Shown here: piece after piece, positions 38,098-50,200 of the stretch
How the letters are laid out: every line of letters starts with the position of its first letter
How positions within the stretch are numbered: position 1 is the first letter of the stretch
Source of the DNA: Vesta saturnalis
Taxonomy: Eukaryota > Arthropoda > Insecta > Coleoptera > Lampyridae
Direction: 5' to 3'
Assembly: GCA_036346205.1 (NCBI GenBank)
Contig: JARFJB010002010.1
Span: forward strand, 175,001-239,000
DNA: 64,000 nt
Notes under the pieces: model-generated
Told to the model about the DNA's origin: nothing
Database searches by the model: none
The model's input: the letters and a program-made list of their open reading frames with translations, nothing else
Made by a program: the position numbers and the translations under genes

Positions 38098-38150
38098 CAT
38101 AGTCCGCATTTCAATGCCCACAATTGGTATAACGGTTATTAGAATAGATA
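38098..38150. repeat. Partial extra copy of the mariner end sequence
   Basis: AGTCCGCATTTCAATGCCC and GGTATAACGGTTATTAGAA repeat the segment at about 38230-38282 inside the left arm of the mariner just to the right. It is a small tandem duplication or a solo remnant of a related element. Confidence 0.6.
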
Positions 38151-38154
38151 TATA

Positions 38155-40096
38155 TTGTTAACTAACCATTTATAAACGAATCCTTTAGGGATGATGTACG
38201 TATAGTTTAGAGTAGTATTATAACTAAACAGTGTGTCCACATTTCGATGCTCACCATTGGTATAACGGTTATTAGAAGAGAGTAACGTTCAAATGGGAAA
38301 TGTTTTGTGGAATTCAGTGCACGCAACAAAATCTCATTTCAAATTCATCCTGACTTCCTTCCATTTTCAGGTATTTTCAAAAAACTAAAATTTGCTGATT
38401 TCAACTGTCTTCAATAACTGAATAACACCTTATGCAACCGCTTTTGAAATTTCACATTGTTCAGACACTTTTTTGTCTGAAAAATCTTCATTTCTACAAG
38501 AGATGTGAAGAAAATATGAATTAAAATCTAAATTAAATTAAATGTTCAAATTCACTTAAGCAAACTGTTCAATATGGCCACCATTCTGCTCCACATAGCT
38601 TTGGTACCTTTTTCTAACATATTTACAAACTCTACGCAATGTGCTCCCATTTAATGATGCTAGCACATCCAGCACTCTGTCTCAAAATTGTTCGAGTCTT
38701 TGCTGATTCCTAATTGAATACTCGTTTTTAGCGTCACCCACAGAAAAAAGTCAAGGGAGTAACGTGGGGTCATGTCGCAGGCCATTGTATTGGTCCATTA
38801 TCTGAAATAACTCTCGTTAAAGCTTTCTCTTAAGGAATGTTGCACGTCATAAGCATTACGTGCCAGCAGTCATCACGCTGGTACTAGATGTTTTGCATGT
38901 TCTCATGCTTAATAATTTGTCTCAGGGCGGGAGTTATCTCGTTAGTTAGTAGCTACAGATATTAGTTTCCAGTTAAGTTGCCATCAAAGATGTTAAGTGT
39001 TAAGTGATAATCTAAAATGAAAAATAAGCACCCAGAACAGCAAAAAAGGTCAATAAATGTCCATACTAATCAAACCATACCAGATATTAAAACAAAATCG
39101 AACTTGAAACTTTCTTTGTTTCATCAAATATGGATTTTCTGTAGACCAACGATGATAGTTATGCTTATTAAACACTTCACAATACGTAAATGGTGTTTCA
39201 TCAGTCCAAAGTATTTGCATCCGCTTCATCTCCACATTATTATATATACCACCTGCAGAGTTATAATCTCCGGTGAGTCATTATCGCTTAAGATTTGTAC
39301 AATTCTTGGTTTGTATGGAGCTATTTGTTTTTCTTCAATGTTCTATGAACACTGGATTTCGGAATACCAGGTATTTTGTGGTTGTGATCTTTTCGGAAAA
39401 TATCGTGCATAACTCGTCCAAGCATTTTCGGAGATTCGATTTGTTTTGAAATAAACTTCCAACATATAAATGTTTTTCTCATTTGTAAATTTATGTGCCA
39501 TTATCAGTACTTCTTAATGTCGACGCTTAACGATAGTTATCCATCAATGAGTAATTCACAAAGTTCTGACTCACTCACTATTTCCACTTTTACATGCGAA
39601 TATTGACAGAGCTTATTATTTATGTTACACTGACGTTTTCTTTCATAGTCTACCATAGTCACATTTATGTTTTGTTGAAATCTCTTGTAAAAATGAAGAT
39701 TTTTCAGACATGATAAGTTCCTCTTGATCTAAGTAATTAAAAACTAAAAATGGCCGCCATTAGAAGAACAAAAGAATTTATCGTAAAAAAAGCGTCTGAA
39801 CAATGTGAAAGTTCAAAAGCGGTTGCATAAGGCGTTATTGAGTTGAAGAAAATTGAAATCGACAAATTTTAGTTTTAACAATATATCTCAAAATTGAAGA
39901 AGTCAGGATCAATTTAAAATGAGATCTGTTGCGAGCGTTGAATTGCACAAAACACTCCCCATTTGACCGTTGCTCTCTTCTAATAACCGTTATACCAATG
40001 GTGAGCATCGAAATGTGGACACACTATTATGTTAGAATACTACAACTATATGTACATCATCCCTAAAGTATTGGTCTATAAATGGTTCGTTAACAA
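38155..40096 (-). mobile_element. Mariner-type transposon with terminal inverted repeats of about 350-400 bp
   Basis: Left arm about 38155-38510 and right arm about 39680-40096 pair from TTGTTAAC..AACCATTTATA inward through TTTAGGGATGATGTAC, TGTCCACATTTCGATGCTC, GGTATAACGGTTATTAGAAG and TGCAACCGCTTTTGAA to GAAAAATCTTCATTT. The right arm carries about 75 bp absent from the left. The arms enclose a transposase relic on the minus strand. Such long arms occur in some Tc1/mariner relatives. Confidence 0.8.
38556..39501 (-). pseudogene. Mariner transposase relic within the long-TIR element
   Basis: Starts MAHKFTNEKNIYMLEVYF at 39501, the typical N-terminus. It continues with ILWTDETPFT (first catalytic aspartate), HRWSTENPY, RFCFNIWYGLI, FDGNLTGN, a degraded QxD region and GPIQWPA..TPLTFF, where the third catalytic position of TPLDFF reads Thr. 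It ends VRKRYQSYVEQNGGHIEQFA and a stop at 38556-38558. At about 315 codons it is near family size, but it has several stops and shifts. Confidence 0.75.
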
Positions 40097-40190
40097 GATA
40101 GCTTTCACGAGGCAGTGGTTGCTTAGGGAATAAATTTTTACCGAAATCGGAAACGAACTAGTTGATTAACAATTACTGAACAGACGTGTA

Positions 40191-41258
40191 CAGTGTGTCC
40201 CGATTTCGTTGCTTTAGTTGTATTTTAAAGATATCGTTGTTGTTATCAAAGATAGAAGTTTGCAGATTTTACATTTACGTACTAATTTGTTGACCTAGCA
40301 AAATCGAAAATTGAGTGTCTTCTTTTGTTTTCGACTTATAGCCAACGTCAATATTTGTACACTTTTTTCAAGGTTTTATTCCTTGCTTAATACTATTATA
40401 ACAGTACTTAATATTGCGAAGTGCATATAATGTTTCTAGAGTGTGTGGTTTTTGAGTAATAATATAAACTTGCATTTTTTAATGGGAATTATAGTTGGTT
40501 TGGCAACCATCAGCTGCAGTTCTTTTCTAGCTTTTGAAAAATATAAATATAGACATTCCTGAAAAACATCTCCTAAATATTTTTTTAAGACGGTGCCCCA
40601 GACGGTGCTTTGGTAGTGACGAATTACTTAGAAAACCGTTTCCCAAATAGTTGGAACATTCGGTTCGGTGTTATGGCAGCCACGTTCTCCAGAACTGGGT
40701 TTTTCCTGAAAAATATAATTTATCAAAACCGTTATGATAGCGAACCGAATGTTACGATCGAACGATTTCGAAAACGGTTTTCTAAGTAATTCTTTGCTGC
40801 CAAAGCATTCTGGGCTGGCACACCGTCTTGTTGAAAAAAAATATTTGGAAGATGTTTTTCAAGAATTTCTATATTTATATTTTTGGAAAAGCTAAGAAAA
40901 AACTGCAGCTGATGGTTTCTAAGCCAACTACGATTCCCATTTTAAAAAATGCAAGTTTATATTATTACTCAAAAACCGCACTCCATAGAAAAGTTCTAAG
41001 CTCTCTACTGAAAATTCGGCACTTAGCAATATATAAGTACCGTTGACGAAATATATCGGCATAATAGTATTACGCGAAGTATAAGACGAAACATCGACGT
41101 TCGTCTATAAGTCGAAAACAAAAGAAGATACTAAATTTTGCCATGAAATCTTGGTCAACACAGTAGTACGTGAATGTAAAAACTACAAATTTCAATCTTA
41201 GATAATAACAAAGATATATTCAAAAAACAACTAACACAACAAGATCGGGATACACTTG
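40191..41258. mobile_element. 1068-bp palindromic element (arms about 500 bp) flanked by TA
   Basis: Almost the whole unit folds on itself around a centre near 40.7 kb. The left arm starts CAGTGTGTCCCGATTTCG and the right arm, reverse complemented, starts CAAGTGTATCCCGATCTTG. Further pairs are TCTTCTTTTGTTTTCGACTT, TATAGCCAACG with TATAGACGAACG, AAACTTGCATTTTTTAA, CATCAGCTGCAGTT, GACGGTGC with GACGGTGTGC, and AAAACCGTTT. TA flanks lie at 40189-40190 and 41259-41260. It contains no gene; the 72-codon frame at 40828 is part of the arm. It fits a giant non-autonomous Tc1/mariner-type MITE. Confidence 0.85.
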
Positions 41259-41260
41259 TA

Positions 41261-43200
41261 CATGCCGAACAAAGTGTCAAAATACATATTATTCTCTCAA
41301 TGCGATTTGATCATGATCACAGCAATACGTGGTTTGTTGTAACTTTTAGTGAACAAGAAACGAGTTATTTCCACATACATCGTTAATAAAAAAATATTTT
41401 ATGTTAACAATAGCAACTGCAATTCGTTCCGGTGTTTATGTGTTTAATATAATTGTCATATACATCAAGAATTTTTGCTAGATAACTCAATAAGGCGTGT
41501 ATACGATAAAATTTAATTACAATGGTTATTAAATTCTTTATTTAACTATACAAATAAATCAACGTATCAGCCAAAGTCATTTTATAGTCATTAGCATCGA
41601 GCAGTTAATTAAATGTAACGTCAAGGAGGCTATCTAAATAGTAATTTATGCTCTAACTTAATTCATACATTATAATTAAAATGTCAAATGACATAATCAA
41701 TTTTTTTTTTGGAATTATTATACCACACACCTAGAAAATTTTGTATCTCGAGATAAAGCTGGTATTTTGGGATTTGAGGAATAAACGATATAAACAAAGC
41801 TTTCTCTAGCGTAGCTAGAAAAGAGCAATCTGTCAGTTAATGAAAATGTCATGTAGTTATGGTTCTAATGCTTCTATTATTATTCGCCTTAAGAAATACA
41901 TTCAGCCATACGAACTAACAACAGTAAAACATAATTTACGTAGATGCAAGGGTTCATTTGAAAAATGGTGAAATTATGTTTATGCTCAATATACTTATGA
42001 TACAGGAAAAAATTTCTATAAATTTCCTTTAAAGATTTTGTCGCAACTCTGTGTGAATTTTTTCTTTGGTTTATCCAATAAATTAATTTGGTCTTTCTGG
42101 GCTTAATATGATATAAAACTATAAATATAATAATAAAATTTTTGATCAGTTATGTTGTTAATGCCTACTTTATGCTATTTCTCTCTAGGCTGGCATTCTC
42201 CAATTAACTACCATTCGTTATACGATTAATCAAAAATTGATTAATCGATTATTTGATCAATCAGTTATTTGATTTATCTATTATTTGTGTATCCATTAAA
42301 CAAACTATTATTTACTACAATTGGTGATCGATCGTTCAAACTTATAATCGCTCACCCCTAATAAAATTTATGAGATGGTCTCATAAAATTAATACTGTAA
42401 TATGCTAGGTAGAAATAAGGGTGGAATGACAGTTTATAGAATATATGCAATACTCTGACACAAAGAATTCAGAAATATGTACAAAATACTTGAACATTTG
42501 TACTGGATAAGTGTTTTATTTAAAAAAAACTGTTTATGTAATCAGAAAGAACTATTTTCAATATTTGCTTAAATCTTGTTACAGCTGTAACAAACTATTC
42601 ACTACTTTCCTAATCTACATTTTTATTATTCGTAAATTTAGAAGATTTTCATGTATTTTTTAAACGCAAGACTGCTTTTGTATGCTATATATTTATATAT
42701 TTTAAGATATAGTAGTGGTTAATACATTACAAGCTTACCACTTCTTACGAATTTATTCATCTTACCCAGAATGACATTTGCTATAGATGAGCAAACGTAA
42801 AGACTTCAGAATATTGCATGGATGATCTGACATATTGTCGGATAAGTCAATATGTTCAAAATTTATTAGTTATTATTTTATTACGTAAGCTTACTTAGGG
42901 AAAAGGGGCCAATCCTTATGTATCGTGGGGTACTGCAAACGGCTTTTAGTCCAATTTTGTCAAGTATGGTTAAGGTACTTTTGTATAATTTTTAGCTATT
43001 TTTGGTACTGTTTTACGCAGGAGAATTGTTCTAAGTGCATCCATCTAAATGGAGGAGTTATCTCTGGAGCGGGGATTAGACTACACCTGTTTTTTACCTT
43101 CCAACCTTCATATACATATGGAAGTACATAAAATTTATGCAATAGACTTTTCTACACTACCGCTAAATCGAACTATTAGCTCACTTGGCAATGTTTGACA
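41261..43200. other. AT-rich spacer with one hAT-like end
   Basis: No gene recognised. A 68-codon frame at 42925-43131 has no known domain. The hAT-like end at 42200-42362 is listed separately. Confidence 0.45.
42200..42362 (-). repeat. Possible hAT-type transposon terminus (second)
   Basis: Minus strand reads TTAGGGGTGAGCGATTATAA, followed inward by repeated TTGATTAATCGATTA and TTTGATCAATCA-like motifs. Similar in layout to 37375-37487, with the same orientation, so the two are not a simple terminal pair. Confidence 0.35.
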
Positions 43201-43205
43201 AAGTT

Positions 43206-43347
43206 TCACCAAGATCGGCCATGATGTGTGCGTGCGTGTGTGGCGTGTGTGCGTGCATGTGTGCGTGCATGTGTTGTGTGCGTGTGTTGTGTGTGTGTGT
43301 GTGTGGGTGGGTGGGTGTGTGTGTGTGGGTGGGTGGGTGTGTGTGTG

Positions 43348-43384
<37 letters not shown>

Positions 43385-43433
43385 GGTGGGTGGGTGGTGT
43401 GTGGTGGGTGTGTGTGGGTGGGTGTGGGTGTGT

Positions 43434-43483
<50 letters not shown>

Positions 43484-43513
43484 TGCGTGCGTGCGTGCGT
43501 GCGTGCGTGCTGC

Positions 43514-43595
<82 letters not shown>

Positions 43596-43614
43596 GTGTG
43601 TGTGTGTGGATGTA
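43206..43614. repeat. Compound TG/GTGC/GGGT microsatellite
   Basis: About 410 bp of (TG)n with blocks of GTGGGTGG and GTGC. All open frames across it are artefacts. Confidence 0.96.
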
Positions 43615-43616
43615 TG

Positions 43617-44165
43617 TTAAAACCCACGATAAGTCCAGCCCGTAGTAAACACGTACGTCCTTAGAATTTTGTATTTTAGCTTGTTTATTATGAGCTGTTT
43701 TTCAATTTTATCCAATATTTCTGAAACAGATATATACTTCAGGCATATAAATATATCAATGTATAGACCTTAATCATGCAGATTAATTATATTCTATACA
43801 ATTTTTTGGTACAGTATTTAATTTAACGGCAAAAAAATTCCTAAAGTAGAATTTAAATGTTAGTTTAGATTTTTTCAATTTCTGAATAATGATTAAAATT
43901 ATAAAAAAAATGTAGACATATTTTTTAAACAGAATTTTAACTTAACTTTCCTTTACAAAGTTTTTTAATATAAAGGGAAATAAGTGTAAAAATTAAAAAA
44001 TATGATCGAAAATGATTAAACTGTATCATCGATGTTTTTATGGAAGCGGGCGGTTTTGGAATATTTTTTTTACATTAGCATTTAGATATTTATTAACCTC
44101 TACCTGTCATGAGGTTTTAAACGTCTGTTCGACATAGATTATTGTTTTTGTTAATTAACTTATTA
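43617..44165 (+). repeat. Dispersed repeat flanking a TG array (copy B)
   Basis: Partner of 18461-18935: the same ordered landmarks and the same position immediately after a TG-rich array. This copy is about 75 bp longer because of AT-rich insertions in the middle. Confidence 0.65.
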
Positions 44166-44296
44166 TGAAAGAGAATGCATAATTATCCTAAAAAAATGTT
44201 TCTTCTAATTTACATTTTGTAGGTTGGAACATCGGCAAACTTCAAATATTTATAAACCAAAATATTTTTTTACGTAACTGGACTTACGAGAAAGTA

Positions 44297-44554
44297 TTGA
44301 TCGTGATCTGGGCTTGGGTCGGATTAAAACCCTTTAAACGTACAATTCACCTAAAATATAATTTCCGTGTTCGGGGGGGGCGTTGTAAACCCATGGAACC
44401 TACTAAAAACGCTATGAGCTATCACGCCGCTCTGACCGTGATTGAAAAACGCGGCACTGGTCATTGGGCAAACAGCCTTTTAATTAGGCATTTTCAAGAA
44501 CTGACGTCACAAGCTCCGCCTTTAATAGCTGATCTTGGACAAAAAACGTTATAA
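44297..44554 (+). other. Open frame of 85 codons, unrecognised
   Basis: Contains RGGRCKPMEPTKNAMSYHAA and GTGHWANSLLIRHFQEL. It is less AT-rich than its surroundings and lies 100 bp before the SWIM/YqaJ relic on the same strand, so it may be an upstream exon of that gene. I recognise no domain. Confidence 0.3.
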
Positions 44555-44689
44555 TTTACTTATTGTAGTTTTAGTTTATAGTGCTAAGGTATATCATTGT
44601 TAATTAGTGAACATTATTAGTGTATATTATAGTTGGGTTAGATTTTATGAAGTTTGGTAAATAATATACGATCTGTTTTCATTTCAGAA

Positions 44690-46312
44690 AATTTGGCTTT
44701 AAGTGATTATGCCAGGGGTCTCTCGAAAGAAAACAAAAAAGGCTATTCAGCGAAATTTTTGTTGTTGGGAGGTCAAGATCCTTATCTAATCGGTCTAGGC
44801 GAGTTTTCACTATCATTGGGTGCTCTCCCTAAAATAACAATGGCAACTATAACGAACTTTCTAGTATTTCGAGTGAGCTCCCATACACAAATGGAATAAA
44901 AGCATAAAAGGGTCTGGACGCTTTTGTACAAGTGGGTTCACAGTAGATTGAGGACACGAAACATATCTGTTGCAGGTAAAACATTCCCAGAGAATCAATG
45001 AACCCTATTTGAACCCTGTATTGTAATTTCTGGAAAAGGAGAAGTGTTAGCATGCCATTGCAATTGTGTAGTTGCTTTAGGAGAAGCTTGCATACATGTA
45101 GCTGCTATTGTTTTTACTTTGGGGTTTGCAGGAAAGGAGCAAAATGGATTACTGATGTTCTTGCTTATTAGATGGCACCAAAGTCTACAAAAATTTTTGC
45201 AAAAAGGTTTATGATATTGATTTCTCACGACAAATAAGAGAAAAAACAAGTTCTAATGCACCGGGTTCATCAAGTAAGCAGAAAGTTGCTGTTCTAGAGG
45301 ATGCAGAAATCGAAGCATTTTTAAAGATATACGGTGAAAGTGACTGTGTTTTTGTTCTGAATATCTTTTTTGAAGAAACAAAGGACAGTGATAACTCAGA
45401 AACTTCAACGTATTTAACAAACCTGTTCGAAGAAAAGTTCAAACATTGCAGATATGAGGATCTGCTAAATATTGCTGAAAGTATAACCATAACAATAAAT
45501 AATGAAGAAAAACTGAAGCACATTGAAGCAGCAACTTCAAAGCAAAGTAAATGCAAAGAATGGTTTTTATTTCGAGTAGGGCGCATTACAGCCTCAAACT
45601 TTAAAAGTGTTTCTAGTGCAAACATCGAAAAACCTTCAATTTCGTTACTGAAAAGGCTATGTTATCCACGTTTGTATTAAAGGGTATTTAAAGCTGGTAA
45701 ATTTTTATTAAAATAACAACTAGTGCATTGATCCTATTAAACATTGTAGGTATTTATGGATTTGAGCATGAGAAACATGCCCTGAATGATCTTCTGGCAT
45801 TTCATCGAACAATTCACCCCAATTGTTCTGTCAGGAAATGTGGTATGTCTATAAATGGGAATTTCCCATATTTTGCAAGCCACACCTGATGGAATAAGTG
45901 TGATATTTGTGGGCAGGGATGTGTGGAAATAAAATGCCCGTTTTGTGCTAGAGACACACCAATAGCCAAATTAATACAGGCAAAAAGACCTGTTTGAATT
46001 TATATGGTTACCCATCATTAGACCACAGATACCAATATTATTATTAGGTCCAGATGCAAATGGCATTAATCAAAATAGGGTTCTGCTTTTTGTCATGTGG
46101 AGCCCAAAAAGATTTTTTTGTGTAAAAAAAAATTTTGGAGTGATAAAAGTTCTATGACCCTTGTCGCCAACCTGATGATGGTGAACAAATGATCTTGTGC
46201 AGTAACAAGGAGTGCCCAATACAATGGTTTCCTGAAAAATGTTTGAAAATTAGAAAAATTCTCAAGGGAAAATGGTTTTGCGGCCTTTGTAAAAATGTTT
46301 ACCTATACTGAC
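44690..46312 (+). pseudogene. SWIM zinc finger, YqaJ-type nuclease and PHD-like finger gene, relic
   Basis: Plus-strand pieces in order. SKENKKGYSAKFLLLGGQDP and ITNFLVFRVSSHT form the N-terminal part. A SWIM finger follows at about 45045-45106: ACHCNC...GEACIHVAA, with Cys-x-Cys and Cys-x-His. Then a linker and SKCKEWFLFRVGRITASNFK with PSISLLKRLCYP, the start of the YqaJ-type nuclease. After a probable short intron (GTATTT...TTGTAG, about 45680-45751) come YGFEHEKHALNDLL, a TPDG motif read in a shifted frame near 45890, and CVEIKCPF. A PHD-like finger ends it at about 46150-46310: CRQPDDGEQMILCSNKECPI and GKWFCGLC. This matches a repeated protein family of arthropods and cnidarians. Stops and shifts make it a relic. 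Whether it belonged to a transposon is not shown. Confidence 0.75.
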
Positions 46313-46321
46313 TTAATTATG

Positions 46322-46545
46322 GTTCGGGGGTATTACCATAAGAGCTTGTGTTTATTCTTTCATTTTGAAACGAACGAAAGCTTTGTTGCTTGGTAATTGA
46401 CGAGAGCAAATTCGGTGGAGCAATTTTACCTTCCCTTATTTGCTCGAGTCGTATTACCTAAAAGCAATAAAGCTTGAGTTTTGTCAAAATGAAAGTTTGT
46501 CCCGGAAATAAACACAAGCTGGAACGGTATTTGGTAAGACAATTT
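46322..46545. repeat. Imperfect palindrome of about 220 bp (family 1)
   Basis: Arms share GAGCTTGTGTTTATT with CAGCTTGTGTTTATT, TTTCATTTTGA, AAAGCTTTGTTGCTT with AAGCTTTATTGCTT, GGTAATTGACGA with GGTAATACGACT, and GAGCAAAT. The core TTGCTTGGTAATTGACGA recurs at about 53044, in another palindrome. Confidence 0.6.
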
Positions 46546-46711
46546 AATGAATCATGTAATTAAAAATAATAAACTAAAATAAAAGTGATAAAACGTATAA
46601 TAGAATGCATTCTTTTTGACAGATGAATTAAATTGTCGGCTGTAATTGTTTATGTTAACCTTTAATCACCATGTTTTTGTTATAATACGGGGAATAAAGA
46701 CATTACATAGT

Positions 46712-47017
46712 GGAAAAATTAAGGGAAAGCTAAATTTTTGCATGAAGCTTCCTTTTGTAGTTCTAAACAACATCTCAAATATACCCGCCTATGCATGCGC
46801 TGCTAAAAATGTGACGCGGGATCAAATGTCAAAATAAACGGTTTTTCGCAAAAATCTCGCTGAAGGTAACTTTTATCGAAAAATACTGGTTATCAAATTT
46901 GTAGCTTAGGAAATTGCCTATAAAAACATATTACCACTTTTTTTCGTAAGAGCAACGGTTTTTAAGGAAATTCGATTCAGAAAGTTGTAACCTATAGTAT
47001 GCACTCCTTAACGGTAT
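46712..47017 (-). repeat. Left inverted repeat of the candidate XPG transposon
   Basis: Inverted partner of 51553-51840. The 63-codon plus-strand frame at 46646-46837 and the minus-strand frame at 51596-51847 share the peptide KNVTR because they read the same repeat. Confidence 0.7.
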
Positions 47018-47292
47018 CTGTGTGTCGAATATTTGTAATTAAACGTTAAATGTGACTTAAAATATTGGAAAATTTATTTTCGTGAAAGTTTCATAGTCCA
47101 TAATAATACATACTACCACATATATACTACACAATGGTGTCGATTTAACTCAGTAACAGGCTAGACGCAGAAGGAAGTACTCCAAAACGTTTTCGTTTGT
47201 TATACGACCTTGAGGGATATCTGCTCGCTTCTCTTTTGTCAGAGTATAAACTTGTTTATAACTGCTGTATGTATTGGCCGATTTTAAAAAAA

Positions 47293-50200
47293 ATGGCAGT
47301 CAGTTTTATTTGTAAAAAATCGTTGCTGGAAGGTAAAGCTGTTGTTGTGGAACGTGGACTTGAAACGTTGAGACAGTCAGGTGTTGAAAGAAAGGACGGA
47401 AAAGATGGATGTTTACGAAATGGCAGTTCTGTGGTAATTCATGTCGAGTACCGTAAAGATTATACGCGGAAGTCAAGCATATTGGCATCAAAAAGACAGC
47501 GAGATGAAGCCAGCACATCGACATCTGTAAGTCCACCTCACAGTGGAATGCATTCCAGTGAACCACGCTTTTCATTTAAAAACTGTTGTATTTTTTTGCG
47601 GTGAAAAAGCGAATGTGGAAAAATAAAAGAAAAAAGAATAAATATTCGGCGTAAGATTGATCACGAGTCAACGCTTACTTTTAAGAACTCCGTTCATGAG
47701 GTAGCAGTAAAGCGTAATGATGACATTGCTAAGGCAGTTACACGACGGATTATTTACGAACACGATCTGGTCGCTACGGAGGCTCGATATCATTCCGATT
47801 GTTTCAAGCATTTTATGCCGCCTACTACGGGTGGTGCGGTTGGTCGTCCGGTAAAGTATTATTAGTGATGGAAGAAATACATTCATATATTGAGAATAAT
47901 GATGAATGTCAGTTCACTTTAAACAAAATTAAAAGGTGTGTGAAAAGATTATGTTCCAGATGACAAAACCGTTAAGAGTAGACCTGTTAAAAGATATAGT
48001 AAAAAAACAATTATTACCAATAAAAGTACCTCTTTAACTATTATTTGTTTCATTGATGCACAATATGATTTTTTAAATAAATCATGGTATGACAACAGAA
48101 AACTTAATGAAGCAGAAGAACGCCTTCGAATTATAAAAACAGCTGCAGCTATTATTCAGGAAGACATTATATCGGTAGTAGTGAATAATGAAAATTATCC
48201 TCCTCCTAGTAAACTGTTGGAGGTTATGAATGACGAGATTCCACATTCTCTGACTGTTTTGTTAGAAGAAATAATTTAAAAAAATCGGAGGTATGTACTG
48301 GATCGTCTTAAACTAAAATGCACTGCCATTAGTCATGCCATTTTTGCAGCTGTTCGTCCAACTGCAACTTAGTCTTTCGATATTTTGCCATCGACGATTT
48401 GGATCTAAACACCTAATAGACGTATTATCGCCTTTTGGAATGTGTGCATCATACAAAGAAACAGTCAGGTATTAAGCAGCTACAGTTCATCACTCCCAGC
48501 CAATTATTTTACCACCTGAAGCTTTTCTACAATAATTCCAATATAAATGTCTATAACACTCATAACACTCTTCACATAATGGGTATAATTCAAATTGTAA
48601 CACCTGATAGTACGATTGTAGCCCATAAACCGATGGCACGAGCTAATGCTATTCTCATTGTAAAAGATATCGCGACAAAATCTAAAGTCCCGGTGCAAAT
48701 TTATGAAAACAAAGGTATTATAGGATTGAGCAGAATGGTTGTGGAAAATATTGTGGATGAAAATATAACTGTTTTTATGCTCCGAAAGACTGATATATTG
48801 TGGATTTATGGAAAATGGAATAATATCTTAGAACTGCCAGGTTTGAGTGGATATATAGAAAGTTTGACGAAGCAAAATCATAATTTTTCTATGTCTCGAA
48901 TCCTGTTTTTTACCATTTATTCATCAACCAGCAAGTAACTATAATACTGCTTACTCAACTTTACTGCACGTCCTAGAGAATGCAAAAAAACTTGTAGCAT
49001 CATTACTTTTGATCAACCGTTATATTCAAAAGCACGGGAAACTGTTGCGGTAGCTCCTGAAGAATTACCATTATTAAAAATTATGGTCAGGCTTGGAGGT
49101 TTTCATTTAATCATGTCGTACCTGGGATCGATTGGTTATATAATACAAGGAAGTGGTCCTAAAGAAGTTCTTTCCATTATTTATGCACCTAATTTTGTAG
49201 ATAAAATGTTGAATGGACTATCCTAGAGCTGTGAGAGGTCTACTACTATCGACGATGTGTATGATGACATTGAGAATTGCGATCATGATGTTGAATATTT
49301 ACTTAATAAATTTAATAAATGTTTATAATGATATGAAGACCGTGGTCCACGTCAAAATTGCTTCCATATTTTCATGCATCCTTACGCTAAATCCGCGCAT
49401 TTATATCTCCAAGATATGCTAAAGTTAGAACAGTCTATGGATCCTATTGTTTTCCAAAAGTTTATTGCAGAACTATCTACGGCTCGACGTAGTGACAAAT
49501 TTAGTTTTGGAACTTGGTCTGACATGATCACTGAGTAGTCTCTCATGAAATCCATGAAAACCGACGGAGGTGTAGCACAAGGAATGAGCACACAAGGAAG
49601 TGTCTTACGCAAATGGGTTTATGGCATGCATGCAATGATCAGTGTATCCGAAGGATTAGAAGTGCTTACTACTGTATCAATGGACACAACAGATCAGCAT
49701 ATACAGTATATACACGTGTTAAAAGAGACAATGAAGACGTAAAAAAATTAATTGAATGGTTTTCTTCTTATAATCCATTTCAATGATAATGTCAATATCA
49801 AGTGGAGTCGTCGGCGATGATAAAATAAATTGTCACAATGCTTATGAAGTGGGCCTTGTCTCCATTACAAACATGACTGGTCAAAAATTTGATGGCATTA
49901 AGCTGAAACGCGCTGACAGAGTACTTTCTTTTTTAGCAGTATCCAGCTCTGTGAAAGTTCACAATGAACAAGTTCCTGTTGATCCTTTATTACTATCGCA
50001 ACGCATAAGTATTACAAAAAGATTTGACAATCAACTTCAAAAATTTTATGAACTAGCTCCATTTCCATTATCGCTTTTCGATGAGAATGGAACAAGAAAT
50101 GCTTTCAACCAATAAATATTTAATTAGATATCTCTGATGCTACTTACATCATTGATGTAGGATTTCTTTTACACCGTGTTGTATGGAATAAGGGAGAAAC

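Noticed and set aside
43181..43664. 130-160 codon frames on both strands
   Set aside because: Microsatellite translation.
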